Positions 27,152-36,400 of a stretch of DNA of 64,000 nt are shown here, piece after piece (position 1 is the stretch's first letter; each line of letters starts with the position of its first letter). The DNA lies in the NCBI GenBank assembly GCA_024680055.1, contig JAILCP010000057.1, positions 29,639 to 93,638 of the forward strand, in the 5' to 3' direction. Source of the DNA: Lachnospiraceae bacterium (GTDB lineage: Bacteria; Bacillota; Clostridia; Lachnospirales; Lachnospiraceae). A program made the position numbers and the translations under genes. Under the pieces are notes generated by a model. It worked only from the letters and a program-made list of their open reading frames with translations. It was not told the DNA's origin and searched no databases.

Positions 27152-28747
27152 TTAAGGTTTCCTTCTTGTTTTTGGAAACTCCATATGATACAGGGTCTTC
27201 CATCCGCCTTGCGGTTGCTCCACCAATGTAATGGTACCGTTATGGCTTTCCACAATCTTTCTTGCAACTGCAAGTCCAAGGCCTACCCCCTCTGCTCCGT
27301 TGCGGGCTGCGCTTCCCACAGAAAAAGCATGGAACACATTCTCTTTGATGTTTTCCGGAATTCCGCAACCGTCATCGCCAAGGTACATTTCGATATGTTC
27401 TTCTTTTTCTTCCAGCTTCACAAAAATTGTAGTTCCGGAAGAATTATATTTTATGGAATTACCCACAATATTTTCCAATACCCTGGTAAAATGAAACTCG
27501 TCCAACATACAGTAAAGACTTTTTTCCGGAATTTCCGCCACTAGCTTAAAACCTTCAATTTCCAATTGACCGTAGAGTTTTGCAAGATATACGCGAAATA
27601 CTTCACATAAATCCATGGGCTTTGTATCCAAAACAAATTCCGGATGCTCCAGCTTGGAATACTCCGCAAAGGCAGTAATCAAATCGGATAAATGGGCCGC
27701 CTTCTGATAGATGCTTTCAAAATACATCTGCATCTCATTATCCGGAATCAAGCCGTCACAAATTGCTTTGGAATAGCCTACAATCACTGTGATCGGGGTC
27801 TTTAAATCATGGGTAAGGTTGGCAAACAACTGGCTTCGCTCTTCTTCCAGGCGCTTTCTTGTTTCTTCACTTTTGGTCAGTTTATCCACCATCTTGCTGA
27901 AGCTTTCAAAGATTTCCATATACTCCCTGCGTCTTGTGGCAGGCAGTGAAGGCACATCCCCTTCTTCAAAGGTTTTGATTGCTTTATCCAAAAGATTCAA
28001 AGGCTTCATAACATTGTGATAGGTCCATCGGATGGAAACCGCGATCAGTATAAAATAAGCAAGAATTCCACATACAATTCCCATCACCAGCATTTCATAA
28101 GCATCTTTACGCTTCCCATTAACCTGGTCTTCCACAAAGGTCACCATGGTGTAGAACTTATCCTCGCTGTTTTTAAACCGGTATTGACGCATGTCCATGC
28201 CTTTGAGCAACTGCTCACTTACAATATTGTATTCCCGCCTTGTAAGTCTGGTGGGATGATTTTCCCAGGCACTGCACATAATATTATATTCATTATCCAG
28301 CACCATATAATCACTGTGACTGATCTCATCATCGATAAAATAGGATTTTGTAATCACTTGGGTAAGCTTACCATCCTTTGTGGTTCCCTCCGCCATTACA
28401 AGTCGCACCTTTTCCCCCACATAATCCAGGTAGTTCAGTTCCTTTTGGGTAAAAGGAACCTTTTTCTTTGTGGTATAGATAATATTGCAGTCTTCATCCA
28501 GAATTTCAAAGAATCCGCCGGAACCAAGCAGTCGTTTGTCGTTGATTTTATCGTATTCTCCGGCTCTCAACAGATCCTCATGGGCCTCTAAATAAGAAAC
28601 CCTTGGATAATCATACTCATGAAGGGCATGTTTTCGAAAATATCCAATCAAACTGGTACAAAAAAATAAAACAAAAACAGTAACCACCACATAATTCTTA
28701 ACCAGTAGGGATAATATGGATTTATGACTTACTCTCTTGTTTTTCAA
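27152..28747 (-). CDS. Sensor histidine kinase
   Basis: 531 residues, apparently from a TTG at 28747 that overlaps the response regulator by 26 bases. Two membrane helices (13-36 and 219-241) flank an extracellular sensor of about 180 residues. A HAMP-like linker follows, then HisKA with His313 in LTHDLKTP and HATPase_c with N-box ENIVGNSIKY, GDDGCGIP and GVGLGLAVA. It should phosphorylate the upstream-encoded regulator. The signal is not evident. It converges with the phosphodiesterase gene, but no functional link is shown. Confidence 0.93.
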   Translation of the reverse strand: MKNKRVSHKSILSLLVKNYVVVTVFVLFFCTSLIGYFRKHALHEYDYPRVSYLEAHEDLLRAGEYDKINDKRLLGSGGFFEILDEDCNIIYTTKKKVPFTQKELNYLDYVGEKVRLVMAEGTTKDGKLTQVITKSYFIDDEISHSDYMVLDNEYNIMCSAWENHPTRLTRREYNIVSEQLLKGMDMRQYRFKNSEDKFYTMVTFVEDQVNGKRKDAYEMLVMGIVCGILAYFILIAVSIRWTYHNVMKPLNLLDKAIKTFEEGDVPSLPATRRREYMEIFESFSKMVDKLTKSEETRKRLEEERSQLFANLTHDLKTPITVIVGYSKAICDGLIPDNEMQMYFESIYQKAAHLSDLITAFAEYSKLEHPEFVLDTKPMDLCEVFRVYLAKLYGQLEIEGFKLVAEIPEKSLYCMLDEFHFTRVLENIVGNSIKYNSSGTTIFVKLEEKEEHIEMYLGDDGCGIPENIKENVFHAFSVGSAARNGAEGVGLGLAVARKIVESHNGTITLVEQPQGGWKTLYHMEFPKTRRKP

Positions 28748-29429
28748 TTTTATAACCCAATCCTCTCACTGTTTTAATATATTCGGGGTTCTTTACATCA
28801 TCCTCCACCTTATCACGAAGTCTTGAAATATGCACCATAATGGTGTTTTCATCGCTCTCAAAGTACTCTCCGATGGCACTTTCATAAAGCTGTACCTTGG
28901 TAAAAATTCGACCCGGATTTTTCATTAGAAGCTGTAAAATCTTATACTCTGTGGAGGTCAAAGAAATCTTCTTGCTCCCTTTCATCAAACTGCAGGTCAC
29001 CGTATCAAGGCGCAGATTACCCACATTAATTACTGTTCCCTTGTTCTCTGTCTCCGCTTCATTCAAGCTGTAAAAGCGTCGCAGATTACTTTGGACCCTT
29101 GCCACAACTTCAAGGGGATTAAAAGGTTTTGTAATGTAGTCATCCGCTCCCAGGTTCAGTCCTAAAATCACATCAGAGTCTTCTGCTTTTGCAGAAATGA
29201 TCACAATGGGAATATTGCTCTTTTCCCGAAGCTTCTTTGTCAATTCGTACCCATTGATTTTCGGCATCATAATGTCTAAAATTGCAAGATCGATGGGATT
29301 TTCATTTAAAAGGGTAAGAGCCGCCTTTCCATCGTGGGCCTCATACACCTTCATTCCGTCATTTTCCAAATATAATCTCAAAATTTTGATGATATCCAAA
29401 TCATCTTCCGCCACTAAAATATTATACAT
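28722..29429 (-). CDS. OmpR/PhoB-family response regulator
   Basis: 235 residues from the ATG at 29429, which has GGAGG four bases upstream; the frame extends to 29480 but that part lies in the trpS terminator. Receiver domain with acidic pair EDD near residue 8, phosphoacceptor Asp in LAILDIMMP near 51 and Lys in YITKPF near 100. The C-terminal winged helix has LTSTEYKILQLL and VHISRLRDKVE. It is encoded just before its kinase with overlapping ends. Targets are unknown. Confidence 0.95.
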   Translation of the reverse strand: MYNILVAEDDLDIIKILRLYLENDGMKVYEAHDGKAALTLLNENPIDLAILDIMMPKINGYELTKKLREKSNIPIVIISAKAEDSDVILGLNLGADDYITKPFNPLEVVARVQSNLRRFYSLNEAETENKGTVINVGNLRLDTVTCSLMKGSKKISLTSTEYKILQLLMKNPGRIFTKVQLYESAIGEYFESDENTIMVHISRLRDKVEDDVKNPEYIKTVRGLGYKIEKQESKS

Positions 29430-29444
29430 AGCTCCTCCGTAGTC

Positions 29445-29477
29445 AAAAAGGCGAAACAGTACTCCCATTTCGCCTTT
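29445..29477 (-). terminator. Intrinsic terminator after trpS
   Basis: Perfect 10-bp stem (29468-29477 with 29447-29456), 11-base loop and TTTTT on the minus strand, 11 bases after the trpS stop. It also lies directly before the regulator start, so the two-component pair depends on read-through or an unseen promoter. Confidence 0.8.
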
Positions 29478-29488
29478 CATTGCTACTC

Positions 29489-30580
29489 TTATTTATTTTT
29501 ATATTTTTCCGCCTGCTGTTTTATTAATTCTGTATCTTCAAAGTAGTTGATTTTCATAGCGGCCTTTACTTCTGCCATGGTCTTTCTTCCCACTTCTCTT
29601 GCATATTCCGTTCCCTGACGCAAAACATCATAGACTGCAGGAATATCCTGTTCCCATTTCTCACGCTCTGCTCGAATCGGTGCCAGTTCATCTTCCAATA
29701 CTTTAATTAAGAACTTCTTCACCTTCACATCTCCAAGACCGCCTCTCATGTAGTGGTCCTTCACTTCCTGGAGATTCTTATAATCCGGCCAGAACATTTC
29801 AAAATGTTCATCCTTGCAAAAAGCGTCAAGATAAGTGAATACCGTATTGCCTTCCACCTTACCCGGATCTTCCACGCGAATATGATCCGGATCTGTGTAC
29901 ATACTCATCACCTTGGTCTTTACGTCCTTGGCTGAATCGGATAAATAAATACAGTTTCCAAGGGATTTACTCATCTTGGCCTTTCCGTCTGTTCCCGGAA
30001 GTCTTAAACAGGTCTTATTGGATGGTAAAAGCGCCTTCGGCTCCACCAATACGTCATCACTGTAAGTATTTCCAAAACTTCTTACAATCTCTCTGGCCTG
30101 TTCCAACATTGGAAGCTGATCCTCTCCCACCGGAACAGTATCTGCTTTGAATAAAGTAATATCCGCTGCCTGGCTGATTGGATAGCACATAAAACCAACC
30201 GGGATGCTGGATTCGAATTCTCTCATCTTAATCTCTGACTTCACCGTAGGGTTACGGGTCAGTCTTGATACGGTTACAAGATTCATGTAGTAAAAGGTAA
30301 GCTCACACAACTCCTGAATCTCTGACTGTATAAAAATATGTACTTTCTTAGGATCGATACCGCATGATAAATAATCAAGGGCTACCTCTATAATATTCTG
30401 TCTTACTTTCTCCGGATTATCTGCATTATCTGTCAATGCCTGGGCATCGGCAATCATAATAAAAATATCGTCGTATTCTCCGCTGTTCTGCAGACGAACA
30501 CGTTCCCTTAAAGATCCTACATAATGTCCGATATGGAGCTTTCCTGTAGGTCTGTCTCCTGTAAGAATTACTTTTCTCAT
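29489..30580 (-). CDS. trpS: Tryptophanyl-tRNA synthetase
   Basis: 363 residues from the ATG at 30580, with AAGGA nine bases upstream; a TTG two codons earlier is too close to that site. Class I signatures are LHIGHY (HIGH) and KMSKS within [11 protein letters not shown]. It charges tRNA-Trp, the sensor for the T-box leader of the trp operon at 61 kb. It has its own promoter and terminator and no T-box of its own is seen. Confidence 0.97.
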   Translation of the reverse strand: MRKVILTGDRPTGKLHIGHYVGSLRERVRLQNSGEYDDIFIMIADAQALTDNADNPEKVRQNIIEVALDYLSCGIDPKKVHIFIQSEIQELCELTFYYMNLVTVSRLTRNPTVKSEIKMREFESSIPVGFMCYPISQAADITLFKADTVPVGEDQLPMLEQAREIVRSFGNTYSDDVLVEPKALLPSNKTCLRLPGTDGKAKMSKSLGNCIYLSDSAKDVKTKVMSMYTDPDHIRVEDPGKVEGNTVFTYLDAFCKDEHFEMFWPDYKNLQEVKDHYMRGGLGDVKVKKFLIKVLEDELAPIRAEREKWEQDIPAVYDVLRQGTEYAREVGRKTMAEVKAAMKINYFEDTELIKQQAEKYKNK

Positions 30581-30614
30581 TTTCAATCATCCTTCTAACT
30601 AATTATATGTGTCT

Positions 30615-30642
30615 ATTATATCAGATAAATCTTTTATGACAA
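30615..30642 (-). promoter_or_regulatory. Promoter for trpS
   Basis: On the minus strand TTGTCA (30637-30642), 16 bases, TATAAT (30615-30620), about 35 bases before the trpS start. Confidence 0.65.
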
Positions 30643-30646
30643 AGTC

Positions 30647-33403
30647 CTATCTCATATCTTTTGGCATGAATTTTGAAAGGGAATCTGTGATTTTTTCCAT
30701 TTGAACCCCTGATTTTTCCTGATGAAATTCCCTGCTTAACCGCTCCATTTCCTTTTCCAGCTCTCTTGCGGAAATCAAAATGGCTCCGGCCCCTGCAATA
30801 ATCACCTGTTCCAATCCGTCGGAGGTTGCCACCGTAACTTCATGCTTATCCGAAAGATCATGGGCACAACGCTCAATATACTGATCCGCCGTCTCCGCCT
30901 CCTTGGTGTATACCACCGAAATATTTCGATAGGTACTGACCTCGGTGTCATGGCCCTTTGTCTTATATGCATCGTACACCAAAATCACATTCTGACCGGT
31001 GTATCCCTGATAATTGCATAGAATCTCCATCAATTTATTTCTGGCTCCTTCGATATTTTGATCCGCCAGTTCCTTCAATTCTTTCCAGGCAAAAATCACA
31101 TTGTAACCATCCACCAGCAGGTATTTTTCTTTTTTTACCTTGCCTTCCCGTTTATGTCTGCGCTCTTTGTCGTAGTCGTAATCCTTTGGCTTTTCTTTTC
31201 TCACAGGGCCCTTTTCTTTTTTCTCTTTTTTCTTTCCGTTCCAGGTTCCCCGCGACCTGGTGTCTTCGATGTAGTCCTGATTAAACTTAGTGGTAATGGT
31301 TCCGTAGGTTTTTTCAAAAATATCCTTTAATTCCTTTTCCGCCGCATCCCCGTCAAGTTGTTCCACACCAAGAATTTTTCTCTCTTCTTCCTGACGTTTG
31401 GCGTTGGCCTGAACCTTTTTGGCCTCCAGGAACATTTCATATTCTTTCAGCTCTGTATCGCTTTTCCCGTCTATTACAAGGGGAATATGCATATAGTTTT
31501 CCACCTCATACCAAGGTACTACAAAGCCTGCTCCGTGGGTACAAAATACCGAATCCGGACTGTTTCTCAGATCCCTCTCCGGTTCATATCCCATGGCCTT
31601 CACCACTTCTTCCTGATTGTGGCAAGGTTCATATCCCTGCAATCTACACTCTAATTTTCCAAGTCCTGATGTGTAGGAAACCAATTCCGTCTGATAACCA
31701 TTTAAAGTGGCAACCGGCGCCACTCCTTCAATCACAGAAAAATCTCCCTCCACACCGGGTGCTTCAAAGGTGGCAAAAAGATTGTTTAGATCCGTCATGG
31801 CCCTTCCCACAGCAGAGGTTGGCACCTTCATGGTAAAAGCGTACACCGGTTCCAAAAGAACACCGGTTGCCTTCATTAAACCGTGACGCACCGCACGATA
31901 GGTGGCCTGCCTGAAGTCACCGCCCTCGGTGTGTTTTGGATGGGCTCTTCCGGCTACCAGGGTAATCACCATGTCCGTAATTGGAAATCCTCCCAATACG
32001 CCCCTATGCTGTTTTTCCTCCAAATGGGTTAAAACAAGGCGCTGCCAGTTCTTATTCAAAATATCCTCGCTGCATTTGCTTTGAAAAACCAGTCCGCTTC
32101 CTCTAGCTCCCGGCTCCAATAAAAGATGGACCTCGGAATAATGACGCAGCGGCTCATAATGACCCACACCTTCCACCGTGTCGGAAATGGTCTCCCGATA
32201 TACGATTCTTCCGGTGGCAAATTCCACCGGGATTTCAAATCGCTTGGAGATTTCATGCTTTAGTATTTCAATCTGCACTTCTCCCATCAGCTGAATCTGA
32301 ATCTCTTTTAAATGCTCATCCCATACCACGTGAAGCTGCGGTTCTTCCTCTTCTAGCTGTTTCAAATTCTGCAGCATTCTTCTGCTGTCTATGGTGGATG
32401 GATATTTTACCGCATAGGTTAACACCGGTGTCAAAACACTTTCCAGGCAATCACTTTCCACTCCAAGCCCTTGGCCAGGGTAGGTATCCTCCAACCCCGG
32501 AATGGAGCAAATGCTTCCGGCCTCCACCGAAGTTACATCCGTTTCCTTCGCTCCGGAGCAGATATAAATGCGGTTCACCTTTTCATCCATTTCTTCTCCC
32601 GTCTCCTTATGACGGTAAGTAATCACATCTTTTAACTTTAAGGATCCTGAGGTGATCTTCATATGGGTTAGGCGAACGCCCTTTTCGTCGGTGGAAATCT
32701 TAAATACTTTGGCTCCGAATTCACTGCCGTAAGTTCTAGGCAACGCATATTTATATAATCCATGAAGCAATTCATCCACACCCTGATCTCTTAGGGCAGA
32801 TCCAAAGAAACAAGGGAAAATTTTCCTGTTTCGAATGGCATTTACAACATCTTCGTCATCCAAGGTGGAATCTTCCAGATATTTTTCCAGAAGTGCTTCC
32901 TCCCCGGCGGCCACACTTTCCATAAACTCTGTGGTGTCGGCCTCTTCGCACTCTATTGCAAGTTTTTCTTTTAAAAGGGAAATCAGTTCACTCTTATCCC
33001 CTTCAAACTGATCCATTTTGTTAATGAAAATAAACACCGGAACATTATAGCGTTTTAATAACTTCCATAACGTTTCTGTATGGGATTGAACCCCATCCAC
33101 GGCGCTAATGACAAGGATACAATAATCAAGTACATTCAGTACCCGTTCTGCTTCCGGGGAAAAATCCACATGCCCCGGGGTATCCAATAAAGAAACAGGC
33201 CGATCTTCTATGAGAAGTTCAGCCTGTTTTGAAAATATTGTTATTCCACGTTCCTTCTCCAGCTCATAGGTGTCCAAATATGCATCTTTCTTGTCTACTC
33301 TTCCCATCTTGGAAACGACTCCCGTATGGTAAAGTATACTTTCTGAAAGTGTTGTCTTTCCGGCATCTACATGGGCCAGGATTCCTAGTACGACGTGGTT
33401 CAT
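30647..33403 (-). CDS. TetM-type ribosome-protection GTPase fused to a Rae1/YacP-like NYN nuclease domain
   Basis: 918 residues from the ATG at 33403 (AAGGA three bases before); usual ribosome-protection proteins are about 640. Residues 1-650 are EF-G/TetM-like: G1 AHVDAGKTT at 10-18, ERGIT at 51, DTPGH at 74-78 and NKMD at 128-131. A Lys/Glu-rich linker of about 100 residues follows. Residues 760-890 match the NYN (PIN-like) fold of YacP/Rae1, with acidic residues in LVDGYN (Asp765), VYDAY (Asp811), ETADQ (Asp840) and ATSDG (Asp862). Rae1 of Bacillus cuts mRNA in the ribosomal A site. Tetracycline resistance is possible but not shown. It follows two secreted-protein genes closely. Confidence 0.9.
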   Translation of the reverse strand: MNHVVLGILAHVDAGKTTLSESILYHTGVVSKMGRVDKKDAYLDTYELEKERGITIFSKQAELLIEDRPVSLLDTPGHVDFSPEAERVLNVLDYCILVISAVDGVQSHTETLWKLLKRYNVPVFIFINKMDQFEGDKSELISLLKEKLAIECEEADTTEFMESVAAGEEALLEKYLEDSTLDDEDVVNAIRNRKIFPCFFGSALRDQGVDELLHGLYKYALPRTYGSEFGAKVFKISTDEKGVRLTHMKITSGSLKLKDVITYRHKETGEEMDEKVNRIYICSGAKETDVTSVEAGSICSIPGLEDTYPGQGLGVESDCLESVLTPVLTYAVKYPSTIDSRRMLQNLKQLEEEEPQLHVVWDEHLKEIQIQLMGEVQIEILKHEISKRFEIPVEFATGRIVYRETISDTVEGVGHYEPLRHYSEVHLLLEPGARGSGLVFQSKCSEDILNKNWQRLVLTHLEEKQHRGVLGGFPITDMVITLVAGRAHPKHTEGGDFRQATYRAVRHGLMKATGVLLEPVYAFTMKVPTSAVGRAMTDLNNLFATFEAPGVEGDFSVIEGVAPVATLNGYQTELVSYTSGLGKLECRLQGYEPCHNQEEVVKAMGYEPERDLRNSPDSVFCTHGAGFVVPWYEVENYMHIPLVIDGKSDTELKEYEMFLEAKKVQANAKRQEEERKILGVEQLDGDAAEKELKDIFEKTYGTITTKFNQDYIEDTRSRGTWNGKKKEKKEKGPVRKEKPKDYDYDKERRHKREGKVKKEKYLLVDGYNVIFAWKELKELADQNIEGARNKLMEILCNYQGYTGQNVILVYDAYKTKGHDTEVSTYRNISVVYTKEAETADQYIERCAHDLSDKHEVTVATSDGLEQVIIAGAGAILISARELEKEMERLSREFHQEKSGVQMEKITDSLSKFMPKDMR

Positions 33404-33434
33404 TATTCCTTCTTCATCCTTGTATTTACTCGGA

Positions 33435-33935
33435 CTACTCCATTGCGGATTCAAAGGTCGCCTTAATATGAGATAATTCTTTATTCATAATAAAACATAC
33501 ATAATTTCCCTTTGAGAATACCACTGCACCATCTGCAATTTCCACCTGATCCGGTGAATAGTTTTCATAGGTGCTTCTTCTGCTTTGCAAGTGCTCTTTA
33601 AGGCTCTCTTCCATTGCCTTTACATCTTCTTCATTCTTTACAAAGACCACTGCCACCTCACTGGCAGATCCTTCTGTGGCATAAGAATAAAAGTAATCCT
33701 GTACTTTATCATACTCCACATCGGATAAAGATGTAAAGAGTTCTTTACCGTTATCATCTTTGGAAGAAACCGTTGTCATTTTCGGAAGTTCATCTTTTGT
33801 ACTTAACATATCTTTCTGTAACGTTTCAAAATCAACTTTCGCTTCCGGCGCTTCCTTGCTTCCGCATCCAAACAGTGTTCCCACTGAAATTGCTGCCACC
33901 ATAAAAAGTGCGCATAAAAATTTCATCTTCTTCAT
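33435..33935 (-). CDS. DUF4358-like lipoprotein
   Basis: 166 residues. A signal peptide ends in the lipobox LFGC, with the lipidated Cys near residue 24, followed by a soluble domain of about 140 residues. That domain resembles DUF4358 lipoproteins of Lachnospiraceae, with a YSYATEGSASEVAV segment and an ending that predicts a helix. No function is known. It follows the transglutaminase-like gene by 20 bases and precedes the GTPase-nuclease gene by 31 bases, so all three may be cotranscribed. Confidence 0.8.
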   Translation of the reverse strand: MKKMKFLCALFMVAAISVGTLFGCGSKEAPEAKVDFETLQKDMLSTKDELPKMTTVSSKDDNGKELFTSLSDVEYDKVQDYFYSYATEGSASEVAVVFVKNEEDVKAMEESLKEHLQSRRSTYENYSPDQVEIADGAVVFSKGNYVCFIMNKELSHIKATFESAME

Positions 33936-33955
33936 ATGTTTTTCTCCAACATCTC

Positions 33956-35137
33956 TTAGTTTTCGGTTACATCTTTTCCATCTTCTACAGCTCCCTGTTC
34001 TACACCGTCACCTGCACCGGTTGTCTCGCTGTATTCTGTATCTTTAGATCCGTTTCCATCTGTCATACCTTCGCCTGAGTAACCATCCATTGCCTTGGAA
34101 ATTGCCTTAGAAAGTTTTTCTGCATCCTTATCACTGATCTCACCACTCTGATCGTTCTGCTTACTGTAATTTGTAAAGCTGATGGTAAGAATCTGATCCT
34201 CATTATCTGCTTCCTGAAGTGCAAAGGTAATATCACCGTATTCTCCAATAAGCCCCTGGAAGTTTTCATACATGGATGATAACAATGCTTCCTTCTTTCC
34301 TTCCTCATCTTTACCGATGTTTAAGAATAAGGCCTCTCCTCCCTTTTCAAGGGATTTACGAATCTTAGCAGGAATCTTAAAGATATCGTTGCACTCTTTT
34401 GCATTTAAGATTGCGTAGTTGTATTTTGTTCCTACTGCGGATGGCCAGAAACTTCTATCCCAATCATGTCCGGAAGCTGCCATGTCATCTGTCATGTTAA
34501 AGTTTGCATAACTAGCTGATCCGCTTCCTGCATCAGAATATACATCTACGTAGTACCAGTCATCATCCAGTTTTACTTCGTCCCAGGAATGATATGCTTC
34601 TTTGTTATGAACAACCTTACACTCAATGTCCATCATCTGCATAAAGAGACGGAAGGTGGTTGCATAACCAACACATACTGCATTGTGTCCCTTTAATACA
34701 CCATGTGGTGTGGAAACAGCTTCCGGTGTCTGGTTGCTTGCTAAAAGGGAATTGGATCCGCTCTTAATATTCTTAACCATCCACTCATAAACAGCTAATT
34801 CTTTTTCATAGTCTGACATTTTCTCATCTGTCACTTCATCAAGAACCTTCTTTGCCATCTGCAATGTTTCTTTATCAGCCTTGGATAGGTCTTTGTCATC
34901 GCCTGCCTTATATGCATCTGAAATCTGTTTTGTTGATTTAATGGTATACTGATCTGCAATTACCACATCATCTTCTTTGGTTTTCTCTTCGGCATTGGCT
35001 TCTTCCAGCTTTGTGATGGTCTTTCCCATCTTGTTCATCTTGCTAAACATCATTCCGCTTACAGCTACACTGCCAACGGTTACAACGAGAATGGCTGCAA
35101 GTAATACATACACTCCCATCATGTTTCGTCTTTCCAT
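33956..35137 (-). CDS. Membrane-anchored transglutaminase-like protein
   Basis: 393 residues from the ATG at 35137, with GGAGG ten bases upstream. Membrane helix at about 5-28, then a helical region and a transglutaminase-like domain around 130-210. The Cys-His-Asp triad is visible as HNAVCVGYAT, AYHSWDEV and YYVDVYSD. The C-terminal half contains a serine-protease-unlike soluble region, and the tail is rich in Gly, Thr and acidic residues. Bacterial members often act as extracellular cysteine peptidases or crosslinking enzymes on the wall. The substrate is unknown. Confidence 0.85.
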   Translation of the reverse strand: MERRNMMGVYVLLAAILVVTVGSVAVSGMMFSKMNKMGKTITKLEEANAEEKTKEDDVVIADQYTIKSTKQISDAYKAGDDKDLSKADKETLQMAKKVLDEVTDEKMSDYEKELAVYEWMVKNIKSGSNSLLASNQTPEAVSTPHGVLKGHNAVCVGYATTFRLFMQMMDIECKVVHNKEAYHSWDEVKLDDDWYYVDVYSDAGSGSASYANFNMTDDMAASGHDWDRSFWPSAVGTKYNYAILNAKECNDIFKIPAKIRKSLEKGGEALFLNIGKDEEGKKEALLSSMYENFQGLIGEYGDITFALQEADNEDQILTISFTNYSKQNDQSGEISDKDAEKLSKAISKAMDGYSGEGMTDGNGSKDTEYSETTGAGDGVEQGAVEDGKDVTEN

Positions 35138-35214
35138 TTTAACTCGTCCTCCTATTGTGTTTTTCATTCACGATAGATTAGATTACCCTTTGACGCAAAA
35201 AGTTTCAACTTTTT

Positions 35215-36387
35215 TTATTTTTCTCTTTGGGTCATTGTTTTGGCCAGATTTCTTAACTGGTCAAGGTTTTCCTGATTCATGGAAGACTTAATGGTAACAT
35301 GTGGTCCCACAACGGTAATTCCCTTCATAGCCTCCAGTTTTTCACGCATACATCTTGCAGCCACCGGTGCCCAGGAACCGTTTTCGATTAAACCAACCAC
35401 TCTTCTCTGGTAATTCTTTGCCTTTAAATGATTTAAAAAGTTCTCCATACATGGGAACAATCCTCCGTCATAACTTGGCGCTGCCAGTACCATATGATCG
35501 TAACGGAAGGCATCGGAAAGGGCAATGGAAACATCGGTTCTTGTTAAATCAATTACCACCACACGTTTTTCTCCGCATTCTCTTACATATTCCGCAAGTT
35601 TTAACGCTGCTGCCTTGGTATTTCCATAGATGGATGCATAACAGATAAGTACACCCTCTTTATCCGCATCGTAACTTGCCCAGATTTTATATTTACGAAT
35701 ATAGTAATCAATGTTATCCTTCAGCATTGGTCCGTGCAAAGGACAGATTACCTGAATGTCCATGGTGTCCATTTTCTTTAAAAGATTGCCCACCTGCACT
35801 CCGTATTTTCCAACAATGTTATAATAGTATCTTCTGGCTTCAATGGACCATTTTTCCTGAATATCAAGGGTGCCGAATTTACCAAAGGCATCTGCGGTAA
35901 ACATAATTTTCTCTGTGCTTTCGTAAGTTACCATAACCTCCGGCCAATGAATCATTGGTGCAAAGAAAAAGGTCAATTCATGTTTTCCAAGGGATAAGGT
36001 ATCTCCGTCATTTACCTGATAAGCCACACCGGAAAAATCCTTGTGGAAAAACTGTTCCATCATCTGGAAGGTCTTGGCATTTCCCACCACCTTTGCTTCC
36101 GGAAACTCTTCCACAAAGTTGGCAATGTTGGCTGCATGATCCGGTTCCATATGAGATACAATCAAATAATCCGGTTTGCGGTCTTTCAACACATGTTTTA
36201 AATTGTTCATCCACTGTGTGGTGACACGTTTATCTGCAGTGTCCATTACCGCAATTTTATCGTCCAAAATCACATAGGAATTATAACTCATTCCGTTTTT
36301 CACCGGATACTGGCTTTCAAAAAGATCCAGATCATGATCATTGACTCCTATATATTTTACTGCTTCACTCACATTCATATCCCCCAT
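35215..36387 (-). CDS. fprA: A-type flavodiiron protein
   Basis: 390 residues. The N-terminal metallo-beta-lactamase-like domain has the diiron ligands in HMEPDH (near 80-85), with further His in MIHWPEV and Asp in TADAFGK. The C-terminal flavodoxin domain begins near 250 with YASIYGNTKAAA, an FMN-binding loop. Such proteins reduce O2 to water, and sometimes NO, protecting strict anaerobes. It follows the GH2 gene by 13 bases with a strong GGAGG, so it is probably in the tetR-GH2 transcript. There is no rubredoxin domain. Confidence 0.93.
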   Translation of the reverse strand: MGDMNVSEAVKYIGVNDHDLDLFESQYPVKNGMSYNSYVILDDKIAVMDTADKRVTTQWMNNLKHVLKDRKPDYLIVSHMEPDHAANIANFVEEFPEAKVVGNAKTFQMMEQFFHKDFSGVAYQVNDGDTLSLGKHELTFFFAPMIHWPEVMVTYESTEKIMFTADAFGKFGTLDIQEKWSIEARRYYYNIVGKYGVQVGNLLKKMDTMDIQVICPLHGPMLKDNIDYYIRKYKIWASYDADKEGVLICYASIYGNTKAAALKLAEYVRECGEKRVVVIDLTRTDVSIALSDAFRYDHMVLAAPSYDGGLFPCMENFLNHLKAKNYQRRVVGLIENGSWAPVAARCMREKLEAMKGITVVGPHVTIKSSMNQENLDQLRNLAKTMTQREK

Positions 36388-36400
36388 AATGGTGCCTCCT

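Noticed and set aside
28016..28591. Plus-strand 191-residue frame
   Set aside because: It is antisense to the histidine kinase; His/Ile/Phe-rich composition and no binding site mark it as a shadow.
29430..29480. Earlier start for the response regulator
   Set aside because: It would place the N-terminus across the trpS terminator hairpin and adds residues not typical of the receiver domain; the ATG at 29429 has GGAGG at good spacing.
30647..33403. Acquired tetracycline-resistance gene
   Set aside because: The protein is about 280 residues longer than TetM, carries a nuclease-like domain, and no mobile-element signs surround it. Resistance remains possible but is not supported.
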